From Cellvibrionales bacterium UBA1969 (lineage in GTDB: Bacteria; Pseudomonadota; Gammaproteobacteria; Pseudomonadales; UBA7434), in assembly GCA_002339085.1 (NCBI GenBank), contig DDDX01000109.1, forward strand, positions 487 through 10,194: a stretch of 9,708 nt of DNA, given 5' to 3'. The notes below the pieces were generated by a model. The model saw nothing but the letters and a program-made list of their open reading frames with translations. It was not told the origin of the DNA and made no database searches. Below are positions 1 through 7,357 of this stretch, piece by piece. Numbering within the stretch: position 1 is the stretch's first letter; each line of letters starts with the position of its first letter. Made by a program: the position numbers and the translations under genes.

Positions 1-1325
1 GGCTCAAGAGCTTTCATTTGCTTTTTAGCCTTACTGGATAGTTGGCCGAAGCGATCAACCTTGCCAGCTAAACCTTGATTCCCAACGAGTCCAGTGACTA
101 ACTTATTGTAGTGTTCGCCGGCGCTCCCTAAAGTTTGGCCCAACGCATGAACTCGTTCAGTGATGGTACAAACCGAGTTATAAATCGCTAGCGCTTGATC
201 GCCCAGGTCCTTAGCTTGTTCATTACTTTGCTGTAAAATCCACAAGTTGGAAACCGTGCGCAATATAGGAATCAAAGTCGTGTGCGAAACCAAAATAATA
301 TTTTTCTCATAGCCATAACTAAACAATTCTTTATCAAACTTTAAAGCCTCGATATAAGCTGGCTCGATTGGCATAAACATCAAAATAAAATCAGGCGATT
401 GAATACCTGACAAATCCGTATAGTCTTTTTTTGCTAAATCATCGATATGTTTTTTAACCGCAGCAACATGGGCTTTAAGGGCAGTGTTAAGCTCTTCATC
501 AGTCGCGGCGCTAACTGAGCGATCATAATCCGCCAACGTCATTTTGCTGTCAATCACCAAACATTTTTCATCCGGCAAGCGAATAATATAATCCGTGCGC
601 TTGGCATTACCGGCCGCACCAAAGCTGTCTTGCGTCGTGTAATGTTGATCTTTGAGTAAACCGCTCATTTGCAAAGTACGCTCTAACTGCGCCTCACCCC
701 ATGCGCCACGCTGCTGAGTATCGCCTTTTAATGCCGAGGTCAAATTGATTGCCTCTGATTCCATTTTTAAACCGACCTCTAAAACTTTCTTTATTTCAGC
801 CGTTAAGTTGGTATTATCTTTAACCGATGCGCTATGCACCTCATTCACTCGTTTTTGAAAACCTTCCATCTGCTCTTTGAATGGTTTCAGCATACTGTCG
901 AGCGTAGCTTGATTAGCCTGACTGAAATTTTTTCCTTTTTCATCGAATATCTTATTGGCCAAATTCTCAAATTCTTTCTTAATAGTTTCTTTTTGCTGTT
1001 CGATATTCTCGAGCTGTTTTTTAAAACTGGTATCGCGCTCAACTTGCTCGGCTTTTAATGCAGCATGGCGTGCCGATAAATCATTATAGTTTTGTTGATG
1101 CTGATCAATTTTTTGGTTTAACTCAAGCGACTGCTGCTCTTGCTTAGTTAATTGCTGCTGCAATGATTCGGCCAGCTGAATGTATTTAGCCAGCTCCGCT
1201 TTACCGCCCGCCTCACTTAATTGCACTTCACTAATTCGCTGCTTTAATCCATTACTATACTTACTCAGTAGCAATCCAGTCACAGCGATAGATACGATAG
1301 CGGTCAATGCAATTGCAATCTCCAT
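1..1325 (-). CDS. rmuC: DNA recombination protein RmuC (3' end outside the window)
   Basis: RmuC is a conserved nuclease-like protein linked to limiting DNA inversions and rearrangements at short repeats. Reading leftwards from the ATG at 1325-1323 gives 441 codons without a stop, so the C-terminus lies beyond the window edge; the family is usually about 450-510 residues, so little is missing. Residues 3-20 form a hydrophobic N-terminal membrane anchor. Residues 27-165 are Gln/Glu/Lys-rich and look like a long coiled coil. The RmuC domain follows, with the hallmark block RGAWGEAQLE (206-215), then D245 and VIDSK (257-261). E211, D245, D259 and K261 fit the PD-(D/E)xK nuclease-like core proposed for the family. 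The start is supported by AGGAG at 1340-1336, ten bases upstream. It is transcribed divergently from the broken oxidoreductase gene. Identification is firm; biochemical activity is only known from the family. Confidence 0.95.
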   Translation of the reverse strand, partial: MEIAIALTAIVSIAVTGLLLSKYSNGLKQRISEVQLSEAGGKAELAKYIQLAESLQQQLTKQEQQSLELNQKIDQHQQNYNDLSARHAALKAEQVERDTSFKKQLENIEQQKETIKKEFENLANKIFDEKGKNFSQANQATLDSMLKPFKEQMEGFQKRVNEVHSASVKDNTNLTAEIKKVLEVGLKMESEAINLTSALKGDTQQRGAWGEAQLERTLQMSGLLKDQHYTTQDSFGAAGNAKRTDYIIRLPDEKCLVIDSKMTLADYDRSVSAATDEELNTALKAHVAAVKKHIDDLAKKDYTDLSGIQSPDFILMFMPIEPAYIEALKFDKELFSYGYEKNIILVSHTTLIPILRTVSNLWILQQSNEQAKDLGDQALAIYNSVCTITERVHALGQTLGSAGEHYNKLVTGLVGNQGLAGKVDRFGQLSSKAKKQMKALE

Positions 1326-1353
1326 CTAGCTTCTTCTCCTCTTTAGACAATTT

Positions 1354-1368
1354 GCTAATATCATTAGC
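1354..1368. promoter_or_regulatory. 15-bp perfect palindrome upstream of rmuC
   Basis: GCTAAT-ATC-ATTAGC is a perfect six-base inverted repeat around a three-base centre. It lies 29-43 bases upstream of the rmuC start and just before its ribosome-binding site, so it could be an operator or a small hairpin in the rmuC leader. No regulator is recognised. In AT-rich DNA such a palindrome can also arise by chance. Confidence 0.3.
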
Positions 1369-1514
1369 CGAGTGACGCAATTCATCAGGTACTAATATGT
1401 GCTTGTTTATTTGCGTATTTTCTATTGTGACACAGTGGCGATTAGGTGACTATCGACAAACGATATCGATAATAAAGCCGCTATTTTATGACGGCCTATA
1501 GGAATGGCCTAATT

Positions 1515-1534
1515 AATAATAATAATAGTTATCA
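1515..1534. promoter_or_regulatory. Putative Fur box
   Basis: TAATAAT-a-GTTATCA at 1520-1534 matches 12 of 14 defined positions of the Fur 7-1-7 consensus TGATAAT-n-ATTATCA. Extending left from 1515, it matches about 15 of 19 positions of the classical Fur box. It sits about 126 bases before the start of a DUF1111-type oxidoreductase remnant. That family commonly sits beside imelysin/IrpA-type iron-uptake genes, which are known Fur targets, so the placement is sensible. The caution is that the left arm is an AAT repeat, which raises the chance of a spurious match. Confidence 0.55.
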
Positions 1535-1575
1535 TTAGATCAAAATAATACCCTTTCAGCCGCTTTTTGTAACAG

Positions 1576-1605
1576 TTGGTCGCTTATCGCCCTGTAGTCT
1601 AAAAT
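1576..1605 (+). promoter_or_regulatory. Possible sigma-70 promoter of the oxidoreductase remnant
   Basis: A TTGGTC element at 1576-1581 and a TAAAAT element at 1600-1605 are separated by 18 bases, a plausible -35/-10 pair 56 bases before the ATG at 1661. The Fur-box match lies upstream of this pair rather than on it, so if Fur represses this gene another promoter closer to the box may be the real one. Low confidence. Confidence 0.25.
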
Positions 1606-1660
1606 TCAGGCTAAAATACAATCTTCGAATTGTAAAAAAATAATAAGTCGCTGGGCGTGT

Positions 1661-2540
1661 ATGAGCCACATGACGGTTAAAAAAAAACTAACGCTCAGCC
1701 TAACTTTATGGCTGTGCCTTGTAGCCACAATTCCCGCTCAAGCTTATGACGTAGAGGCTAATAGCTGCGCCGCAGTTAGTCGGCATGGGATTACTGGAAG
1801 CCATTGACGAACTAACATTAGAAAACCTTGCCGATCCGGACGACAGCGATGGCGATGGTATCTCGGGCAAACTGCGTATTGTGACGGATCCAGTCACCAA
1901 TGAGCCACGCATTGGTCGCTTTGGCTGGAAAGCCTCAGAAGCGACAGTCAAACACCAAGTTACCCAAGCCTTTAATACCGACATGGGTGTCACCACCAGT
2001 ATTCGCCCTGACCCTGACTGCGGCAGCGCCCAAACTAACTGCGGCAACAGTGGCATAGAAGTGGCCGATGTCCATATCGAACATTTAACCAAGTACGTCG
2101 CGTTACTGGGTGTGTCTGCACGACGTGATTTAGACAACCCTGTTGCGCTTCAGGGCGAACAACTTTTTAATGATTCAGGTTGTAATAAGTGTCACGTAAG
2201 TAATTTGCAAACTTCGCCTTATCATCCGAACGCCGAATTACGTAACCAGACCATTCATCCCTATACCGATTTATTACTGCACGATATGGGGCCGGGTCTG
2301 GCTTCGACATTAATTGAAGGCAACGCCAACCCCAATGAATGGCGGACTGCACCACTGTGGAGCATTGGTCTAACTAGTGGGATTAGCGGCGGCGAAGGTT
2401 ATCTGCATGATGGTCGCGCACGCACCTTAGACGAAGCGATTCGCTGGCATGGCGGTGAAGCTGAGAGCGCTAAGCAAGCCTATCAAGCCCTAAGCCAAAC
2501 AGATAAAGACGCTTTGATTAGTTTCTTAAAATCACTGTAG
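1661..2540 (+). pseudogene. Broken di-heme oxidoreductase (DUF1111, 'thiol oxidoreductase' family)
   Basis: Intact members are secreted periplasmic proteins of about 450-480 residues with two CxxCH heme sites, often in iron-uptake loci. Here the ATG at 1661 (or 1670) opens a clear Sec signal peptide with Lys-Lys-Lys, a hydrophobic core and AQA cleavage site, but this frame runs into TGA at 1805-1807. From about 1764 the family's C-terminal half continues in the next frame as AAPQLVGMGLLEAI and stays open to the stop at 2538-2540. It keeps ADPDDSDGDGISG, GRFGWKA, the heme site CNKCH (codons 2181-2195), NQTIHPYTDLLLHDMG and GYLHDGRARTLDEAIRWHGG. Roughly 200 residues, including the first heme site, are missing between the two parts. 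The ATG at 1785 has no ribosome-binding site and is an internal Met of the conserved GMGLLEAI block, so a functional 251-residue protein from it is unlikely. A large deletion with frame change explains this best; an assembly error is the alternative. Confidence 0.85.
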
Positions 2541-2547
2541 AGACTTC

Positions 2548-2571
2548 GCTAGGAAGACTGGTATTTCTAGC
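2548..2571 (+). terminator. Weak stem-loop after the oxidoreductase remnant
   Basis: GCTAGGAA and TTTCTAGC can form an eight-pair stem, one pair being G-U, around an eight-base loop. It begins eight bases past the stop codon and is followed by TTTA and, later, a run of five T. The position suits a transcription terminator, but the stem is weak and the T tract poor. Confidence 0.3.
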
Positions 2572-3060
2572 TTTACTACTGCATTTTTGGGTAATTACAA
2601 TGGAGCCCTGACAATCAGGCAAAGCGGTATAAGTTAGCTAATCATTTATAATTAAGGGTTTTGTTAACCTACAGCGGCTATCAGAAAGTTATTATTATTT
2701 TTGATATTTAGTTATATGTACACTTGAAATCCAGTAGCAATCATTAATATATGAACGCTCATAACAACAAACGTAAATACAATCCCCTTCTAACTCTTTA
2801 TCCTTCTGATCCATCACACTTTAATTAGTCTGATAAGAAAAGCTTACAAAAAGATACATTCATTCTCATTCAGTGCGGAAAGGATAGCAAAACAACCGAA
2901 AAAATTACAAAAAATTCACTATAGGAGGGGGAAAAGAAAAAACAATAACTTAACGTCTTAAGACTCATAAAGTCGTTTTGCGCCAGCATTAAACAATCAT
3001 TTAATATAGTAATCTATACGCTTATATGCTCATTAATAAAGAAGTAAGAATAAAAAAATC

Positions 3061-3065
3061 AGGAG
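3061..3065 (+). promoter_or_regulatory. Ribosome-binding site of the large secreted protein
   Basis: AGGAG lies seven bases before the ATG at 3073. It fixes the start and places the signal peptide exactly at the N-terminus. Confidence 0.85.
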
Positions 3066-3072
3066 ATCAAAG

Positions 3073-6000
3073 ATGAATTACTTTAAAAAAAATGTAAAAT
3101 CATTACCGCTTTCATTTAGCATTTTCTTACTTTTTTTTTCTGCTCTAAGTTTAGCTGACCATTCTCCAGTATTACCCCACTTAAAAACATCACCCGTTGA
3201 AAACTATATAGTAAAATATTCAAATGATAACTCCTATAATCCTGATACAGATGGTGATGGCAGCTGTGATGTGCAACGCGCAAGTCATGTGCCTGCCGGA
3301 GAAGATGGTGATTTCTTTTCAGAAACAGCCGCCAATCGTGTTAGAGATGCACTTGATGACAACCATGTACATTTCGACAATTTAGGGTTTACAACACCAG
3401 CTTGGCGTAATGCTACATCCATATATGACTGCTCTGATCATGGTGGTTGTGATGCTGGCTGGGCAAATACAACATACATTAAATTACCTGCGCCGCAATA
3501 TATCTGCGATAGTGATGCATCTATAAGGCTCATAGTTGGGCACGAATTATTTCATCATGTCCAATATGAAGCGGGTATGCGAAGCAGCAAATGGACAACA
3601 GCATTCTCAGAGGGAACTGCTAGAGCCATGCAAGATCAAGTTTACACCGATATTGATGGTACTGCAGGATTGGCAGATGGATGTTGTGGTTACAGTCCTG
3701 ACGTTGATAATTATTTAAATGACACAAACAGAAATCTTTTTAGTAGTGACGTCTCATATCAATCAGCTTTGTTCTGGAAATACGCAACTGAACAATTTGG
3801 AGCTTGGGCCCCTGAACCAAATCTTGGCACTGATTTTATTGTAAGATTGATACAGAATTCTGATGAGGTTTCATCTGACCTCGAAGATCTAGTTGAAACA
3901 ACCATCAACGATACTCATCCAGGCAGAGACCTTGAAGGCGTTTTTTTAGACTTTTCGATAGCTAATATTGCAAAAGAATTCGATTCTTCTTTATTACCTG
4001 ATTCAATCAAATATATATATCAGGACGAACAAGATGGCGTAAGCCCTGCATATGGGAATGTCAATCGGGATTGGACTGGCGTTTTAAATCCAACCCAAAA
4101 TGATAATAGTGATGTATCGAGATGGGGGGCAAAATATTACGAGGCCGATGTCAGTAACTGCCCAGATGGCATCGCTGGTTTCCGATCGCACGGCGATCGA
4201 GCCGGTTACGGCACACTGGTTGTTCGCCAAAACGGTGCCGTCGATAACCTCTATAAAGGCATTAGCAGTGATTATGCAAAAGCCATTATTTTAAGTAAAG
4301 AAGATGAACGAGATAACCCAATTAATCGATTGATCGCCATAGTGGCCGGACTAGATAGTGATGCTAACTACGAATATGATATCGCTTGCGGCCAAGCCAC
4401 ACTGGATATCATTCAACCCGATAGCAGCTTTTTAGCCTATGTGGGTGAATATAATAACCCCGAACGTTTTACTGTGCGATTAAAAATACAAGGTCCGCCA
4501 GAATTAGGTATCCCTACTGTTCAAGGTTTGGATGCCAGTGATTTTAAAGTGTATGTGGGTGCTGTCGATCCTGCCAATGAGGCAACAGTAATTTCAGGAA
4601 GCGAGGTTCAAGGTGAATTTTGGTTAGTGGCCCAGGCACCAAGCAAGCCCGCCAACGGTGACTTTAACTTAACCGTTAAACTTCGCACCTTGGCCACCGA
4701 TAGTGAATCACTCGCTATCCGCTATGAAGAGAAATTATTGGACCAAGTGATCGTCATCGATCGTTCAGGAAGTATGATGTCACCACCCGGCTTCACAAAA
4801 ATGGAGGCCGCGCGAAATGCCGCCTCAATTATTGCGGATACTGCCGGTTCCAGCAGTCAGATATCTTCAGTTAGTTTTGGCGGTGACAACACCGAAACTA
4901 ACGACGACGCAACACTAGATCGACTGTTAAAAATCGCCACAGACAGTCAACGAACCGATGTGAAAAGTGCTATTTTAGGCATTGCAGATCCTGCACCAAC
5001 CGTAATGACATCGATCGGTGACGGACTAGAAAAAGCACGTAATGAATTTATTGTCCGAGGAACCACCATCGGCGAAGATATTATTACATTGCTCAGTGAC
5101 GGCATGGAAAACGAGGGGCTTTTCGCCGCTGATGTTTTACCCAGCCTGATCGCGCAGGGTATTGAGGTCCATTCGATTGCACTTGGCCCTCAAGCAGACC
5201 AGCCTTTATTACAAGATCTTGCCAATCAAACAGGCGGTACCTTTTATTATGTTGATGTCGGCACCAGCAGTTCATCAATGATGGCATCTTCGACTACACC
5301 AATTAATGTCCCAGCCAGTTCAAGCAGTTCAAGCTATCCCTTACAATTGCGCCTAGCGGATACTTATTTAGCGTCTTATGAAGCGGCCTCAGACAGCGCT
5401 CGTATAAAAGAATCGTTTGGCTCAATGGGCGGCACCCAATCAATAAACTTTGCCATTAATGAAAGTCAAATAGAGGACGGCCGTGTGACTGTCGCTTGGA
5501 GCGAACCAGCGGCCACAGTGAGCATTAAGGTATATGAAAATAACGGCTTGCTAATTGATGGTGTCAATGGCGTTGAAATATTCAATGGTAATGCCCATGC
5601 GGAAATCCATCTCCCAATCATTACGCAAGGGAACCTTGAAGTTACGATTACTAGCTCAAAAAGTATGAGCTATTTTGCCGCTGTTTCGGGCAAACCTATT
5701 GCGGGTGCTAATATGCGCCTTGCCTTTGATCAAGTATTAGACCCAACTGTACTTTCCGAGGGTGGAACTTTTAAATTTGGCAAACCGGTTCGCATTGTGA
5801 CCTTTATTGATCAACCCAACGCCCCCATCACTAACGTCAAGGTGAATGCTAGCATTAAACATCCAAATGGCAGTACCGATATGCTGCCATTGTTTGATGA
5901 TGGAGCGCATCATGATGGGCAGGCCAATGACGGGATCTATGCCAACGTTTATCGTCGCACAACATTAGCCAGTCCAACCGGCCTTGCCGACGGTTCAACC

Positions 6001-7338
6001 CCGAGTATCATCGGTAGCTACAACGTCATCGTTGAAGCATTCGGTGACACATTACCGACCCAGAATCGCTCTAGCGAGAATTTCACCCGCATTATTAAAG
6101 CATCATTTAATATCTTTGACGGCCAAGAATCAAAACCCGATCGAGATGGTGATGGCATGCCAGACGCCTATGAAAAGTCACTGCCCTGTCTTGATGAAAC
6201 TATTAATGATGCCGCGGTTGATTTTGATATCGATGGACTTAGTAATCAAGATGAATGGCAGGGCGGTACTAACCCCTGTGAGCAAGATAGCGACTTCGGT
6301 GGCATCCATGACGGCTCCGAGCGAATACTAGGGCTCAATCCCCTCGACCCTGAAGACGACTTTTTGCCAAGGCCAAAACTCGTTGAAGTAGTCAACAGAT
6401 CTTCTGAGCATTTAGGTGATGATGTTCAACTAACTCCAGGTGGAATTACCATTAGATATCCCACAAATACAAGTTATAGTGGAATAAATATTTACCGAGC
6501 AACAACAAAATCTGGCCCATTTATTTTATTAGATACTTTTACGCCTGACGGAAGTTCTATATATGTCGACAACTCAGGAGTTCTAGGCCAGAGGTATTAT
6601 TACAAGCTGCAAGCCACTGGAACCTCAGGGGCAGAAACTGCTTATAGCCCAATCATCTCAGGATTAGTTAAACAGGATCCAAATCCACCCATTGGACGAG
6701 TTAACATAGCCGAAGGTCAAACAGTTACATCTACTAATGTAAACCTCACTTTAGAAACTGATGAGCCAGATGTTACCCATTTTAGAGTAAGAAACCATAG
6801 TGATCATACTTTTTCTAATTGGATTCCATTCGCAAGTAATTATCCGTGGACAATACAGCCAAATGGAGAAAATATCGGAATGGTTTCGGTGCAATTTAAA
6901 GATGCCAGTGACAATATTTCTTTAACTTATTCAACTGGAGCAAAGGTCTTCTCCGCTCCTGAGTTAGGAAGTATTCAAGGTAAAATCTATTTGACTGGGC
7001 AAGCGCCTGATTCTATAGCGGGGAGAATGCGTATTGACTTAATTAGTAACGACCTAAATGATGGACCCCTTGCGCCGGTTTATACAAATGAGCAAGGCGA
7101 TTATCAACTAAATAATATTCCTCAAGGGTCATATACGCTATCAATCAGATACGCTAGTGAGGACTCGATTTCATTAAGCGTGACAGTTAATGGAGGTTCA
7201 ACAACTGCTATACCTGATCAAATATTTGATGTTGATACTTACGAATTTAATACGCCCACATCAAATTTATATTCGCTTATATTGCTCGGAATAATTATCT
7301 CTTTAATCAGCTTTGCTCGTAAATTAAGAATGAGATAG
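3073..7338 (+). CDS. Secreted metallopeptidase-like / VWA / CLCA-like multidomain surface protein, 1421 aa
   Basis: Residues 1-28 are a Sec signal peptide (cleavage after LSLA). Residues about 45-330 look like a zinc peptidase: HELFH at 157-161 and E180 give HExxH-x18-E, with further blocks EGTARAMQDQVY and YQSALFWKYATEQFG as in secreted bacterial putative metallopeptidases of the MXAN_6640 type. A von Willebrand A domain spans about 555-730 with a complete MIDAS: D563, S565, S567, T646, D676. After a Ser-rich linker (731-756), the region around 860-1012 contains LFDDGAHHDGQANDGIYA, as in the beta domain after the VWA of CLCA proteins. Thrombospondin-3-like calcium repeats (1022-1097), FnIII-like (1100-1198), Ig-like (1203-1293) and carboxypeptidase-regulatory-like (1297-1388) domains follow. 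A hydrophobic segment with a basic end closes the protein (1398-1421). Ten cysteines suggest disulfides outside the cytoplasm. It is probably exported and surface-held, with adhesive or proteolytic function; substrate unknown. Base composition differs sharply along the gene. Confidence 0.85.
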   Translation: MNYFKKNVKSLPLSFSIFLLFFSALSLADHSPVLPHLKTSPVENYIVKYSNDNSYNPDTDGDGSCDVQRASHVPAGEDGDFFSETAANRVRDALDDNHVHFDNLGFTTPAWRNATSIYDCSDHGGCDAGWANTTYIKLPAPQYICDSDASIRLIVGHELFHHVQYEAGMRSSKWTTAFSEGTARAMQDQVYTDIDGTAGLADGCCGYSPDVDNYLNDTNRNLFSSDVSYQSALFWKYATEQFGAWAPEPNLGTDFIVRLIQNSDEVSSDLEDLVETTINDTHPGRDLEGVFLDFSIANIAKEFDSSLLPDSIKYIYQDEQDGVSPAYGNVNRDWTGVLNPTQNDNSDVSRWGAKYYEADVSNCPDGIAGFRSHGDRAGYGTLVVRQNGAVDNLYKGISSDYAKAIILSKEDERDNPINRLIAIVAGLDSDANYEYDIACGQATLDIIQPDSSFLAYVGEYNNPERFTVRLKIQGPPELGIPTVQGLDASDFKVYVGAVDPANEATVISGSEVQGEFWLVAQAPSKPANGDFNLTVKLRTLATDSESLAIRYEEKLLDQVIVIDRSGSMMSPPGFTKMEAARNAASIIADTAGSSSQISSVSFGGDNTETNDDATLDRLLKIATDSQRTDVKSAILGIADPAPTVMTSIGDGLEKARNEFIVRGTTIGEDIITLLSDGMENEGLFAADVLPSLIAQGIEVHSIALGPQADQPLLQDLANQTGGTFYYVDVGTSSSSMMASSTTPINVPASSSSSSYPLQLRLADTYLASYEAASDSARIKESFGSMGGTQSINFAINESQIEDGRVTVAWSEPAATVSIKVYENNGLLIDGVNGVEIFNGNAHAEIHLPIITQGNLEVTITSSKSMSYFAAVSGKPIAGANMRLAFDQVLDPTVLSEGGTFKFGKPVRIVTFIDQPNAPITNVKVNASIKHPNGSTDMLPLFDDGAHHDGQANDGIYANVYRRTTLASPTGLADGSTPSIIGSYNVIVEAFGDTLPTQNRSSENFTRIIKASFNIFDGQESKPDRDGDGMPDAYEKSLPCLDETINDAAVDFDIDGLSNQDEWQGGTNPCEQDSDFGGIHDGSERILGLNPLDPEDDFLPRPKLVEVVNRSSEHLGDDVQLTPGGITIRYPTNTSYSGINIYRATTKSGPFILLDTFTPDGSSIYVDNSGVLGQRYYYKLQATGTSGAETAYSPIISGLVKQDPNPPIGRVNIAEGQTVTSTNVNLTLETDEPDVTHFRVRNHSDHTFSNWIPFASNYPWTIQPNGENIGMVSVQFKDASDNISLTYSTGAKVFSAPELGSIQGKIYLTGQAPDSIAGRMRIDLISNDLNDGPLAPVYTNEQGDYQLNNIPQGSYTLSIRYASEDSISLSVTVNGGSTTAIPDQIFDVDTYEFNTPTSNLYSLILLGIIISLISFARKLRMR
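5317..5334 (+). repeat. Two tandem copies of a 9-base repeat in the Ser-rich linker
   Basis: AGTTCAAGC occurs twice back to back and encodes part of the serine run at residues 749-754, within the flexible linker (731-756) joining the VWA domain to the beta domain. In-frame 9-base units could vary linker length by slippage without breaking the gene, though two copies are little evidence for that. Confidence 0.6.
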
Positions 7339-7357
7339 TAATGTATTTGAAAAAATA

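Larger units (their letters stand above)
1326..1660. other. Divergent intergenic region, rmuC / broken oxidoreductase
   Basis: This 335-base stretch separates two divergent genes and holds no credible coding sequence. It contains the rmuC ribosome-binding site (1336-1340), the palindrome at 1354-1368, an 8-bp palindrome CGATATCG around 1461, an AT-rich zone with a Fur-box match at 1520-1534, and a possible promoter for the rightward gene at 1576-1605. Confidence 0.7.
2541..3072. other. AT-rich intergenic region, no gene seen
   Basis: These 532 bases contain no supported gene; the longest ATG reading noticed is 25 codons from 2751 and lacks a ribosome-binding site. Small structures present are the stem-loop at 2548-2571, CCTGA-CAA-TCAGG near 2605, and the 10-bp palindrome GTCTTAAGAC at 2955-2964. 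A purine-rich AGGAGGGGG near 2925 has no start codon after it. TTGCGC at 2978-2983 with TAATAT at 3002-3007 (18-base spacer) is a possible but weak promoter for the large gene. Composition matches the AT-rich 5' part of that gene rather than the rest of the window. Confidence 0.6.

Noticed and set aside
834..1058. 74-codon plus-strand open frame opposite rmuC
   Set aside because: It is antisense to the coiled-coil region of rmuC, is rich in Phe and Leu as expected for the complement of Lys/Glu codons, and has no ribosome-binding site.
1425..1450. TGTGA string resembling half of a CRP site
   Set aside because: Only one arm is present; the second arm (TCACA) is missing at the right distance.
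1706..2137. 143-codon minus-strand open frame
   Set aside because: It is antisense to the conserved oxidoreductase remnant and its translation has no recognisable domain; a shadow frame.
2751..2828. 25-codon reading frame in the AT-rich gap
   Set aside because: No ribosome-binding site, no hydrophobic or conserved pattern, and a length expected by chance.
2849..2867. Second Fur-box-like string (ATTCATTCTCATT) upstream of the large gene
   Set aside because: The best alignment gives about 11 of 19 matches, almost all in one half, which is not convincing in AT-rich DNA.
5984..6331. 115-codon plus-strand open frame within the large gene
   Set aside because: It lies in another frame of a region that encodes the beta domain and calcium repeats; no ribosome-binding site.
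7339..7357. Possible bidirectional terminator between the convergent genes
   Set aside because: The 19 bases are AT-rich but no stable inverted repeat is visible.
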